This document shows positions 32,742 to 46,367 of a stretch of DNA of 64,000 nt, one piece after another. Both the position numbers and the translations under genes were made by a program. Origin of the DNA: Sistotremastrum niveocremeum HHB9708 (Eukaryota; Basidiomycota; Agaricomycetes; Sistotremastrales; Sistotremastraceae); NCBI GenBank assembly GCA_001630475.1, contig KV419396.1, positions 1 to 64,000 on the forward strand. Reading direction: 5' to 3'. The number at the start of each line of letters is the position of its first letter. Within the stretch, counting starts at the first letter, position 1. The notes below the pieces were generated by a model. It searched no databases. It was not told the DNA's origin and saw only the letters and a list, made by a program, of their open reading frames with translations.

Positions 32742-34740
32742 TCATTTGGAGAGAATGGGGGCGTACCTAGCCTTTATCCGTGCAGCGAGATCCTCTTCGT
32801 AAATTTGATCGTTGCCAAGTTGATTGCCTAGTGTGAGCCATCTGGATGATATTAGTGCATGCCAATAAACCACACGACTGGAAAGACTGACCCTGGTCTA
32901 GTATTATGTTTCCTGCCGAAAATCTCTACCTTTCTTCCCCCAGGGCAGATTCTTTCAATCAACCCGTATGCCTCTTCTGGCTTGCGACTCGTTTCTCTGA
33001 CTTCAGAGACGATCACATCGGCGTCGATGCCTCGGTTTATCCAGCTCGGCCATATCAACTCCCCAGCATCGTTAGTTGGAGCTTTAAGACCAACAAGCAT
33101 GTGCTCTTTGGTATGGCTAGCAGGCACCGTTGAGTTAGCATGTATTTGTAGGAGAAGCGAGATTTGACTGACTTGAGCCAATGTCCTGTCCGTCCCGTTC
33201 GGATCACTCGTTGCAACTGAAAGAGCGAAATCAAAAGGGTTCATAGGCGGTATGAGATGTACTGACTTGATTTGTCTTCACCCAGACAACTTCGTCCACG
33301 CGAGTATATCTGCACCGGAGACATGTCAGCTACGTCGAGAATCAAATTACTAGTATAACTGACGAACCCCCAAACTCTCATGCACTCTCGTCCGACCTCT
33401 AAAGCTCGCCCTGTGACCCACAAGAACAAAAGCCCTTCATCCTGAAGCATAGGTATAGGCATGGCTCGCATTTCATCGTCTGTCATGGTGCCATATGGAA
33501 GCTGCAATTCTTTGTAGTCAAATGATAATCAGTTGGTAAATGCATACTCACACTCATGTGTATATCCCAAGGAGGATCTGCCATGATGACATGAAATTTG
33601 CCCAGAACAGAATAGTCGAATTTGCGCAAGTCGCAATTGAGCCATTGCGGCGGATACTAATTTGAAATATCAGAATTGACACAGCTCAAGACGATATCTG
33701 TACTCACAGTCTTGCTATTTTTGCCATCGGGACCGAGACCCATGGGCAAAGTGACTGGTTTCTTGGTGGGCGGTGGCAAAGGGCGTGGTTGATCACCACC
33801 GTCACCACCATCCCAGTCTACCTCAAAATGAAGATACCGACAAGGAGCTTTTTCTTTCCCTCTCCCCCCTGCGCCTAGCCCGCTCGGTAAACTTGTTGGA
33901 CCTCTTCCACCATCTGGTTGAGGAAACCGTCCGGGTTGTTGAGAGTTTCCAGGAAATCTGGAAGGTGTCGGAGGAATGGAGGGTGATAATGCATAAGAAG
34001 GTTCGGAATAACAAGTGTTGAGATAGGAGCAGTGCCCAAGAGTAGGATCGGTGTGTGGTCGGATGAGAGTGCGGAAATGGACTTTCTCGCAAATTGGAGT
34101 AGGATGGTTGACGTCGTCGTTCCACCGAGATCGGGCACAGTCATCTTTCGTTATCATTGGGCATATAGGTTCAAATTGCTCATGAGCGGACGCAAACTAG
34201 CGGAGCAGATTGAATGATCAATGGGTTTATTGACGAGCTGGTTGAACATACCTGTTGAGCCAGTAGACGTTTCTTAGCAGTGCCTCGCTGGATGAGAGCG
34301 TACACTTCTTGCAATTCAGGGGAGAATACACCCAGAGGCATATCTTCCTTCTTCGTTGCCGCTTCGGTCAACCCCTCGTCTTCGTCTTCGCCAGAATCAT
34401 CTTCCTCGTCTCTCTTCCGCTTCTTGCCCTTCGCCTTTCGTGCCCCCAACGAAATGTTCAAGATCAGCACATCTGAATTGTCAGTGCTCTTGTTAAGCAC
34501 GATTTCTCCAAGTTCCCAAGTCTGAGAGAATTGCTCAAGAGCGCGTTCGAAACGAGGAAGATCAGGCAAACGAATTGGTGACGCGTTCGACCCTGGAGTA
34601 ACGGGACTCGAAGAGATGCATTTGAAGAAGAGCTCTCGAGATGTCAGTGGAAAGTGTAGCTTGTATTTGTGGGTATCTTGTAGAAGTCGATGCAATGCAG
34701 ATGAAACCGTCGAAAGAAAGCTGTCAGTGGACGACTCCAT
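32742..34740 (-). CDS. IME4: mRNA N6-adenosine methyltransferase, METTL3/IME4 (MT-A70)
   Basis: Catalytic subunit of the m6A writer. N-terminus [20 protein letters not shown], a helical region and a basic nuclear-localisation-like stretch ([20 protein letters not shown]). A Cys/His-rich segment follows ([32 protein letters not shown]), consistent with the paired CCCH zinc fingers of METTL3. The MT-A70 domain has [20 protein letters not shown], the catalytic [68 protein letters not shown] and [20 protein letters not shown]. The tail is [18 protein letters not shown] ending YAPILSK. Introns are in frame. In budding yeast IME4 controls entry to meiosis. Its METTL14 partner is not in this window. 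Confidence 0.93.
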
Positions 34741-34999
34741 GGAAGAACGCCACAAAGGCCTCGCTTACTCAGAACCGTGATCGTGCATAGACGCCCAACT
34801 TCGGTTCTCAGGATTACTTCGACAACTTTATTTGGTTTTGGAAATACAGAGTTTGATTTTACGCTAGACAAATGCACCATTGGAGCGATCGTTGGCTAAC
34901 CCCTTCAGCCAAACAGGATGCCCTAAATTTGATCCGCAATGCAAGGGTTTGGAGTGTTTTCAGAAACCAATGCTCCAGCTTGGGCGCGCTGGGAACATA

Positions 35000-35997
35000 T
35001 CAATTTCTTCTCCACACAACGATTCTCTCAGTGTTCACGCGCTCAGGCCTATTGGTAGGCTCGTCCAGAATCTTGGTCCATCCTTGCGGAAGAACAGCCT
35101 CGTAATCAGCGACTTTCACGCTATAAGGCGGCCCTCCAGGCCTGTCGCCATCAATTGGCCAGACCTTGTGTACAAATGAGCATCAAGTTTATCAACTTGT
35201 GTGCACGTGCGATCTTACCAAAGCGATCAGATAACCTCCTGACTTGACGAGCGCCGTCATCTGAGTTCCCCATACGGCGCGTAAATCAAGTGGAACGGCA
35301 ACAAAGAATCTATTAATGAACTCCATGGGCGCTGCTCCAAACATCTCAGTCGAGGAAATAAAGTCACTCACGTGTAATCGAACGCAAGGTCATATGTATC
35401 GTTATCACTTTTCGGAGAGGGTAACTCGAAGAAGCTTGCGAGCTCAAATTTGACGCGTGCTCCACTCGGTACGTTGGAAGTAGCAAGATTCCTAAAAAGC
35501 CGGAGGATGCATGCAGGGTCAGTCTGGTGATGTGGCCGATTTCGCGATAGTTAGGGAAGTACGCACGCTTTGGCGGCTTCCACGGCGGTTGGCGAAATAT
35601 CCATGCCGACCACTTCAAGACCTAACTTCCCAGCAATATAGACCGCTTCGTAGCCCTACAGATGGACGTCACGTCGGTCAATGTATGGCACAACTGGATT
35701 CAATTTCGGAAGAGATTGACCCTTCCGCATCCTGGGACAATGGCCTTTCCGACGGTCGGAAATGGGACCCGATCGCTTTCGAGAAGATCACGAAGCGGTT
35801 TCTGCATCTCACCCAAGTCCCAGGGCGTCATTGATTCCTTCCTGTTCTCCAGATTAGGCCTCATTGCGTTCTTGTCACACAATCAAGACCCACCATGCGA
35901 GATCCCATCCTGCTTCTCCGCTCTGACCAATGAGCTCTCGTATGCGGTTGACCCCTGGGATTTTTGCGACATCGCGTTGTTCGATCGTGTTCGACAT
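35000..35997 (-). CDS. S-adenosylmethionine-dependent methyltransferase, TPMT/thiol type
   Basis: Start MSNTIEQRDVAKIPGVNRIR, continuing SGEAGWDLAW. After one intron comes LGEMQKPLRDLLESDRVPFP, then the SAM-binding motif I block AIVPGCGRGYEAVYIAGKLG and LEVVGMDISPTAVEAAK. Later exons give GARVKFELASFFELPSPKSD, TYDLAFDYTFFVAVPLDLR and GGYLIALVWPIDGDRPGGPP. The end is ERVNTERIVVWRRN. This matches fungal relatives of plant thiol/halide methyltransferases (HOL) and thiopurine methyltransferase, which methylate small thiols or halide ions. About 240 residues, normal for the family. The substrate is not determinable here. Four short introns. Confidence 0.88.
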
Positions 35998-36338
35998 GGC
36001 AGAAAGTTGGGAGGAAGGCGTTGAGCCGGAACTCGCTGGTCTTTAAAGAGTTCGGGTGCTATCCGATCGATCGCTAAGAGTCCGAGTTGGATAAGGGAAA
36101 TCAGGAGATGGGCGGGCCCGCACGTAAGAGTATAGAGGTTGAAAGATGCTCAGATTCAAAACAAGAAGGCAAGCTGGAGATACATGAGAATGGTTTAATT
36201 TCAACATAGGGTATCGAGTGGACGTGGGTAACGAGAGAACTGAAAATCCGAAAAGCGGGCCGGGGTCGATAGACTATAGGGGCCGGGTAGAAGTGACAGC
36301 GGAAGGATGGCATGGCATGGACATGAACATGGAGATAA

Positions 36339-37066
36339 TCACGTCGTCCGTACGGCAAACGCAAGACAGATGCAGATGAGGTGATCCTGAGATATGCAGA
36401 GAAATAAGCAGAACGCCGGGAAAAGGACGGAAAAGCCTATTGTTGCCCCGGTCGAAGAACTGAAAAGCAGGGTGGAGACTGGGGCGCGCCGACGTGGGCA
36501 AATAGCGGAACGAAGATGTCAGAAATACGCTCCACGTACGTTTGAGAAGACTTCTTGGACTACGACATCTGTATCCTCCCAATGGCACTTCAAATCAGCT
36601 CTGCAAACGTCGCGTGATGAGTGTTCCATGGCACGCTATTGAATAGTGTATCACCTGGCACCCTGGCCAAGATTCTCGCTGATCTGGGTAGTCACAATAT
36701 ACTTGCTATTGGGTGTGTCAGGCAGAATTCTGGGTGGAAACACGAGCGTGTGCAAACTCACAAGCCACGCGGAGATATCTCTGCAAGAGGAGTGCAAAGC
36801 GAGAAGTAAGCTCAGTAATACGACTTGTAGAACATGAACGATGGCATACCTAGCATCCGTTGCTTTACCCGCTCTCCAATTTCCTTACACCAAGCCTTGG
36901 TCCGGTCCTTGTCTTCCGGTCTGCTTCCGTCGGGCCACGTCGCATGTCCCAGCGTCGACTGCAGCAATTTCTTAGTATACGCTCTCAGTAAATCAGCATC
37001 GAATGTTGGACGAGGAGAAGGAGCTGAGGAGCGCGATGCTGGAGAACGCAGACCAGACATGGACAA
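36339..37066 (-). CDS. Dynein light chain, Tctex1 type
   Basis: Assembled from short exons. The first encodes MSMSGLRSPASRSSAPSPRP, then FDADLLRAYTKKLLQSTLGH and CKEIGERVKQRMLG. Small exons follow: one with ISPRG-like sequence before the Lys-Tyr-Ile-Val strand, then KYIVTTQISENLGQ, ADLKCHWEDTDVVVQEVFSN and DHLICICLAFAVRTT at the stop (36339). The C-terminal exon has the shape of all Tctex1/DYNLT proteins (CxCxxxFAVRT). These light chains dimerise on dynein intermediate chains and aid cargo binding in retrograde transport. Exon borders in the middle are uncertain because the introns and exons are both short. The gene is about 60 bp from the divergent PEX11-like gene. Confidence 0.8.
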
Positions 37067-37126
37067 CGTGTTTGCACGTGTTTGCGGTTTACTTCCTTGA
37101 GCTTGAGTCGTGGTTGCGTGGTTAAT

Positions 37127-38607
37127 ATGTCTGGAATATCGTTCCCCTCGTCGTCTTCAGGCTCGTCGCACCACTTGCAACATTCTCAGTCGGCTTCTGC
37201 TTTCTTCCCGCCATCGTTTGACCCCTCTTCCGCTACTTCGGCTTTTCAAATAAACCCACTGGCTCATCATCCTCCCCGCACACCCCGGACATCTATTATC
37301 TCTAACAGCACCACATACAATGCGGACACTTATAACAATATTGAAGAGCAAGGAGAAAACCCGGTGTATACCGAGGAACGTTTGAGTGTCAAGGAGGATG
37401 CTCACAGTGAATTTGGATATGGGCAGGCAAAGCCGAAGGTTAGAGTGACTGAGGTCTGGAAGGAGCTTATTGCCACAAGCAGTGGGCGCGATAAGGCACT
37501 CGTACGTGACCCTCGTCTGTATGGAAACTACAATCTGACGGTCGCCCAGAAATTACTGCAATATTCAATCCGAGTTCTGTTACTATTCCAATCCAACGTC
37601 GTAAACGGGGGTTACTCCCGTGTCCTGCGTAAACCACGGGTCGAGTCCCCGATAGAGATTGAAGCCGTGAAGCGACTAAGCTCAACTGCCGCTGGCCTGT
37701 CAATAGCAAGGTTTGTCAATGCCATACCCTTTGAAGCTAGTAGCGTGACTGAGATGTCATATCATAAGGAAATGCATGATTTTGTTTAATTGGGTGACAC
37801 CTCTGAATACAATCACCCAACCGCAAGCGTTACCCTTTGCGACTGCCAAAGGCATCAAGCAGCCACCTCCGAAGCCGCTATTGTATTCATTCCTTCATGC
37901 ACCGCCTCCTGTTTTACTCGACTTGGTCAACTCCCTGTCGGATGACATTTCGACGTTTTCAAAGTTAGTCCTGTACCTCCTTTGAGGCGAACCATAATGC
38001 TTATAGACTTGCTTTAGGCTTGGGCTGCTTGGAAAGCGTCTGGGTGAACGAGCCGGAAGGTTCGCCGACTGGACATGGTTTGCAACTACCCTAGTCGGCC
38101 TCGTAGAGGTAACCATGGAACGCCAACTCGTGAAGACACTGATCCATGACGGCGAGTCTACCCTATCATCATGTTACTTCGCTTCTGACATGACTCATAC
38201 AGTGGAATCACGACTCTATTCCGAGACAATGACGACAATGACCGCAGGCTCAACAGCAGGCCAGCTTGCCGACGAACAAGAACTCAAGAAGCTCAGATTA
38301 CAACTACACTGGCTACAGATTTCCAGGATAAAGCTGATTATGGATCTAATCTTTGTTTGTAAGCATGACATCGATCTGATCGTAGACAACGTTTCATTAA
38401 TCAATGGTCGTGCCACGCAGCATACGAGTGTTTCAGGATCAAGAGAGCCAAGGACACTGTCAAGACTTTCACCGGCCTGGCCGCAGCAATCTTGAGGTTG
38501 GTTATGCCTTTTGGATGCGCGGATAGTATATTGAGTCTTGGCCACGCAGCTCTGCCAAGTTATATCACCGCCATCACACTATTCTCAGCAAGTCTCCGAC
38601 CCTGTGA
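37127..38607 (+). CDS. PEX11-like peroxisome membrane protein
   Basis: Peroxin 11 family, which elongates and divides peroxisomes. Start MSGISFPSSSSGSSHHLQHS with a disordered, Ser/Pro-rich N-terminus. The PEX11 region begins with an ASSGRDKALVRDPRLYGNYN-like stretch and then LTVAQKLLQYSIRVLLLF. Middle exons contain a hydrophobic segment and LGLLGKRLGERAGRFADWTW with FATTLVGLVEVTME. Later come QLHWLQISRIKLIMDLIFV and YECFRIKRAKDTVKTFTGLA. A last intron from about 38495 to 38552 joins AAAIL to SSAKLYHRHHTILSKSPTL at the stop, which is the usual end of fungal PEX11C-type proteins. Without that intron the frame stays open to 38749. Confidence 0.82.
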
Positions 38608-38740
38608 GCGTTCTGGGCATCGCGGTTGTTTTGAGGGTGTAGAGGTTTTGCTTGGTGCTGTTCGATATCATATACCTAGGTTGCTTTCATTTGTTCTGAA
38701 ATATACACACCTTTTTGGTGGGCTTTTGACTAATCCAAAT

Positions 38741-39053
38741 TTAGCCTGATTTGCGAGCAGCGTCCAGCTCATGTTCGAGAGCAGCTATCTTCTGCTGTGC
38801 TTCAATGACATATTTTTCATGCGATAACTGTGAACGATAAAGATGAAGGCCCTGGCGTCATGGATTGAGAGCATAAGTCATCAGGGAAGCGACGGCATGA
38901 TGTACTGCTGACTGTGTAAACTGCGGAGGCTAAGAGGCCAATGGGGAGCATGGCAGGTAGTATCTGTGAATACCAGTCGGCATGTGGAGAGCGGTGGCTG
39001 CGTGCTGTTGAGTAGAGTCTGGCTCGAAGTGGGCGGGCGAGTCGTGGTAGCAT
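38741..39053 (-). CDS. Small predicted mitochondrial membrane protein
   Basis: Two exons give about 83 residues. The N-terminus MLPRLARPLRARLYSTARSH has eight Arg and no acidic residues, an obvious mitochondrial presequence with a likely cleavage near RLYST. Then HADWYSQILPAMLPIGLLAS begins the single predicted transmembrane helix. The second exon encodes GLHLYRSQLSHEKYVIEAQQ and a coiled, charged helix ending ELDAARKSG. The intron has a GTCAGC donor and a CAG acceptor, in phase. The layout (presequence, one helix, coiled tail) is that of small inner-membrane assembly factors, but no specific family is recognised. It converges on the PEX11-like gene. Confidence 0.65.
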
Positions 39054-39214
39054 GATAAAAGCGCGCCACGCTGGCAACCAAATAGCACTTGGCCACCGCC
39101 ATCAACGGACTCTTTTTCACTTTCTTGCTCGACTCTCGTTCTCATTTTCTTTTCTATTTCTTTCTCTATTTTCTCTCGTTGGCTCGTTCTCTTCTTCTCG
39201 GTTTCTCGCCCAAA

Positions 39215-40802
39215 ATGAGCGACAGACGACCCTGGTCTCCATTCGGGCCCTCTTCGCTCGCACTCCCTGTCCCGACCAGCGCGCCTCCAACCCAATCCAC
39301 GCACTCGCACTCGTCGTCCAATCATCGCTACTTGCGCTATGTTCAGCTGGCTCAACAGGAGCCCGACCATGGCCTTCCCCAACACTCGACGCTCCCGCTC
39401 GAAGACGTATCACTATCAGAGAAACGGGCGTATCCCCACTCTCATCACCAAACGCCCGCAAAATCTACTATTAGCACCCTTGAATCCCCTCCTAATCGCG
39501 CCATCTCCCCTAATCGTACTACCCTGCCCGCGTCCCGGTTATCGCTAGACGCATCGCGACCTCCAGTCAGAGTCGCTCTTCCGCCCCGTTTATCCGCCAG
39601 CTCGCCTCTATATCACCCCCCGCGGCCGCCCCATCCCTCACGATTCCACTCGCACGACGTGGAACCACCAAATGGCATCCTACAGGAGCTTGGGGATTGT
39701 ATCCCTGAGCGTCTGCGGGCCTGGATCCCATTTCTCCTCTGGGTTTTAACTACTGTCGGATTTCTGCTAGCTGTCACTGTCTGGAGAACGGAGGTATTCC
39801 AAGGTAAGCGTCTATTATCTACATCCATTGGCCAATGGCCACAAAGAGAGAGTCCCTCCCCCACGTCTTCTTTCTTCTGCCGTCTCTGGGGCACTCTTCT
39901 GCGCACCCGCTGTATTGTCGGCGATTTTCAGGAACGTGAAAAAACTGACTGAACTCTGTGTGTGCGCTCATCCAGGGCTCGACGACCTAGCACACACGCT
40001 GCGGGACCGGGGTGCCTTTGGCTATTCCGTCTTGTTTTTGTGCATTTTCTTGACCACTTTCCGTAAGTAGCGTCTTAACTCTCATGATGGCGATGATCCC
40101 CTGTTCTGACGTGGCTGTTGTTGCATATGCCCTCTATCAGCGCCACTGCCGTTGTACTCGACGTTCATTGTGTTGTCCGGGTACACGTTTGGCGCACGGA
40201 TCGGATTCGTGATCTCATACGGGGCGGCGTTGACGGGAGCAATCACCGTGTTCGTGCTCTCTCGTCTTCTCCTTCGCTCGTACATCACCTCGGTTCTCAA
40301 CCGCACGCTTTGGATCAAGCGGGTCGTTCGCGCGATCGAGAAGCGTCCGAAACTTCTGTTCCTGATCCGCGTCGCCCCTTACCCTTACAACGTGATGAAT
40401 GCACTGCTGGCAGCGAGCCCGACGCTCACGTTCCAGACATATACGCTCTGCACCGCACTCTCGCTCGTCAAGCTCATCGTTCACACGACCATCGGCAGTA
40501 CGATCCATGACTTTGCGGCGCACTCGACGAATCGGGCGAATGACGACAACAACGACGACGTCGACGATGATCGAGGACTCGGACGCGCGTGGGCGATCGT
40601 CGGAATCTCACTCTGTGTCGGTATATTCGTCTATCTCACCATCGTGGCGCGGCGAGCGGTGGACGAGGAACTCGAGGAAGACCAGCGGGAAGCCGAAGCC
40701 GAAGCCGGGGCGGGAAGTGGTAGCCGGGGGGAAGCCGAAGCATTCCTCGGAGGACGAGAGATGTCGGAGGTGGAACTGATTGCGGCGGGAAGGCGGAGCT
40801 AA
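39215..40802 (+). CDS. TVP38: TVP38/TMEM64 family membrane protein (VTT domain)
   Basis: Start MSDRRPWSPFGPSSLALPVP with a long Ser/Pro-rich cytosolic N-terminus. Transmembrane segments include WIPFLLWVLTTVGFLLAVTV and FGYSVLFLCIFLTTF. The VTT (SNARE-associated Golgi) core has PPLPLYSTFIVLSGYTFGA, IGFVISYGAALTGAITVFVL and LLFLIRVAPYPYNVMNALLA. A last helix lies at about AWAIVGISLCVGIFVYLTIV. The tail is rich in Glu and Ala. Two introns at about 39803-39975 and 40062-40140. Family members lie in Golgi/ER membranes and related VTT proteins (TMEM41B, VMP1) act as lipid scramblases. That activity is inferred for this one. The 5' leader is CT-rich. Confidence 0.9.
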
Positions 40803-41386
40803 GGAGGGGAATTCTAATGATCCGCACGCAGATAAGGGTTTCTCCGCGCGAGATAGGATTAGGACCGGCTGTGGTATTTACGTTTATTTGGACTTGTCTT
40901 CCGCCGATCACGATTGGAGTCGCCACGCGGGCCACCCCAGATCTCAAGATCGCAAGTGCTGGGAGCGACTAGTGCATATATGGGTCAAATTGATCGTAAT
41001 GCATTCTACGCGAGGTTACATGCGTCGTCAAGAAATTCGATAGAGAGCAGTATGCGAGCGGATAGCACAAGCCAAAGCGAGACGTGTAATCAAAATAGAA
41101 GTGTTCAGAAGATCCTACACACCGACGATCGCAGCGCGCTTAGTCAGTCCCGAGTCACCCAGTGACGCTTCACCCCCGTCACCCCCGCCTAACTGCTGGA
41201 TCCCGAACTGGGGCGAGACTGGTTCAAGACTGCATGTCAGCAACAGTGAGCGAACGGATAAGCAGACCGACACAAAACACAACCAGGCACAGCACCGTCA
41301 AGTGCAGCCTTTTTTCCAGCTTTTTTCAAGCTTTTTTCGCCCCCCTTCCACCCAGAAACAACACCAAAACAAGCGACGGATAAAGC
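40803..41386. other. Intergenic / possible terminal exon of the HSF gene
   Basis: About 580 bp between converging genes. The part next to 41387 has poly-T runs on the plus strand and may be the last intron and a short terminal exon of the HSF gene rather than pure spacer. The rest shows no gene. Confidence 0.4.
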
Positions 41387-43605
41387 TTACTCACATCGGT
41401 GAATGTCTGTCTCCGGATATGTTTGTTCCATCATCGGCGGCGTATTCGTCGCACTGACCGACGACTCATGGCTTGCACCTGACAAAGAAGATGTTGACGT
41501 CGACGGCCGGATCGTGTGCGGTGTGCTTGCATGCGACGCACCGGTGGCGTGACCTGTCGATGTGGACGGCAGCCATCCACCGCTAGCCATGGTCGCATCC
41601 ACGCTGCCAGATGGCGAGTCCGACCCTCCCGCTCCACTATTGTTGTTGTTGTTGTGTCCGGCTGAATACGCAAACTCTGCCTGCGCGGGCGCGTAGCCGT
41701 AATTGTCCCCAGAGCTCGTCTGGTGCACGAGGTTGCTCGTGCTTCTGCTTGCGCCTCGGGAGATGGACGATGGACTACCTGGCGCTGTCATTGGCCTCCC
41801 GTCTGAATCGTATGGCGAGGGGTACGGTGACATGGCCTGGCTGTGACGTCGGGCCCGGCGGATGCTGAGGCTGCTACTGCCGCCGGGGCCGGTGTTGCTG
41901 TTGTTGGTGTTGGGTGCGCCACTTGAGCCGGGGGTTCCCAAAGAGGTAGGTGCATACGCCGCCTTGGGTGACGGTCTTCCGGACCCTACACCGGACTGAC
42001 TGGGCGTCAACGGACGCTGCAAATGCGGGGGTAAACCGTGCTGTTGAATGTGATGGTGGCTCGATCCGGGCCGCGAATTATCATAGTCTATACCAGGCTG
42101 AGGACGAGTGTCGTATGCAGCGATTGAAGACATACTCGATGCAACGGAGTAGCCAGTGTTCGGCCTACTATCCGGGGAAAGCGAGACTGGGCTCTGAGCG
42201 CTGAACGGCGGCGGCGCAGAGGACTGATAGCCAGGTTGCATTGTGGATCGGTGGGAATAAGAAGAGGCGCCTGAGCTCGGGTTGAGCAGGGAAGATAGGG
42301 AGGAGTGAGATGAAGTCGACGAAGAAATCGAAGGAAATCCCCAAGAGGACGTCGAAGTGTCGGAAGGGGTTACCGAATACTGGTGGGTCGGCGCGTAAGA
42401 ACCCACAGCAGAAGTGTATGGATAGCTGCTGGGTGACGAGCCGTAAGACGCTCCCGGACCTCCCGAGGGTGGATTTTCGTCCTGTGGCGTCAGCGAATGA
42501 AGCGAATGGCCATGCTGCGCGTGGTGATGGTGCTGATTATACATGCCATGGGCCGAATGAGGCTGGTGGGGAGGAGGGTCAGACGGAACGGTCAATGGCG
42601 GAAGAGCTTGACGCAGGTATCCCCCAGTGTTCGGAGCTCCCCATGGCGTAGTCGTTGGTGGGTTGAGCGGCGGATAGGTAGGAGAGCCTGTGAACCCCCC
42701 TCTATTTGAGCGGGCTCTGTTCGCATTAATCGCAGCGTTCAGGGCGTCTTGGGAGGCTCCTGAGCCAGCGGAGCCGGTGGGAGGCGCGAGGGGCACGCCA
42801 GTGATGCCCATGCTGCTTCTCTGATTCAGACCAGATGTGGGGATCGGAAGCTCACTCTCTGTTTTCCGTCGAGGTTTGGGAAGCCTTGGGGGGACTCGGC
42901 GCTTGAAGTTGGCGACCACGTCGGGCGGCGAGTTGCGATTGAGGGTTGCGTGTGACCAGGTCGAAGCGTCGGGATCGTCGATAGCAGGATCGACGTTCCT
43001 GAGGTTGACCTTGCGCATGAAGCCATAGATCTGTGTCGATCGATTGGCAAAGAAAAAAGAAACAGAAGAGACGTGAGATTAAGAATGGTTCGCAAATCAA
43101 GAAGGACGCGAAGCGCGTACATTTAACTGTCGGGAGAAGGACGCAAAGCGCGACTGGCGATATACGCTGGGCAGGACGTGGAGAGCGAGCTGCTCGGGGC
43201 GTTCGACGATGATATGGTCGCCATTTTGGTCCCATCTGATCATGTGGTGATTTTCTGGACGCTCGAGGAGCCTGGGGACGTCGTGAGTGGGGCTGGGCAG
43301 CCGTGACGAGGACGATGGGCGACGTACGCGTAAAGTTTTGTCAAGAACGTTGCTTGGGGCTTGGACTCCTGTCTGGGGAGCGCCTGGGCGCGGTTGTGGT
43401 CATCCTGCTCGTCGCCGGAGACGGGGGAGTTGGAGGTCGCGGAGACGGGTTGTTGTGGTTGCTGCTGGGGCTGCTGTTGGGGCTGTTGGGCGGGCTGCGA
43501 CGTCGGGGGCGGGAGATGGGACGGGTGTGGCGAGTGCTGGGCCTGGGCGACGAGGTGGGGGTACGGGGACGGCTGGTATGGACGGTTGTAGTGATTGGGG
43601 AACAT
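41387..43605 (-). CDS. Heat-shock-factor-type transcription factor
   Basis: N-terminus MFPNHYNRPYQPSPYPHLVA followed by a Gln/Pro-rich stretch. The HSF DNA-binding domain spans three exons: QATFLTKLYA, then LLERPENHHMIRWDQNGDHI, IIVERPEQLALHVLPSVYRQ, SRFASFSRQL and NVYGFMRKVNLRNVDPAIDD. The recognition helix SRFASFSRQLN is intact. The large last exon (42 kb region) is a long Pro/Ser/His/Gly-rich tail without a clear coiled coil. A typical HSF trimerisation coil is not obvious, so it may belong with the Sfl1/Flo8-side regulators rather than classical Hsf1. The stop at 41387 overlaps a GTGAGT donor; splicing there to about 41230 would give a different tail ending in SSGSSS. Confidence 0.85.
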
Positions 43606-43864
43606 GGGAGGCTCGTTCTTAGGCGGAGAAGAGAGGGCGAGGTATAAGAGAGAAGAAGCACGCTAGACCTCCGAAGTCGCTCGACGCTCTCCCTCCTCCG
43701 CCGAAAATTCCATCTGTTGACACTTGTTTGGGGTCTTCTCGCGGATCGGAAGCGGCCGCCGAGATGCCGAGCGCAGTCCGAATTTCGTGACAGAATGTCC
43801 CACGTGTCGTCTCCGTCATCCGCTTTGCTTCCGCCGATAGATTCAATGAGCTGTTTGTGTCTGT

Positions 43865-46367
<2,503 letters not shown>

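Noticed and set aside
36101-36588. Two overlapping minus-strand frames
   Set aside because: They cover the last exons and introns of the Tctex1 gene and its 3' UTR in wrong frames.
37560-37650. tRNA-like B box in GGGTCGAGTCCCC
   Set aside because: It is inside the PEX11 coding exon, and no A box or cloverleaf can be drawn around it.
40680-40780. GAAGCCGAAGCC tandem-looking stretch
   Set aside because: It codes the Glu/Ala-rich tail of the TVP38 protein; simple codon repetition, not a separate repeat element.
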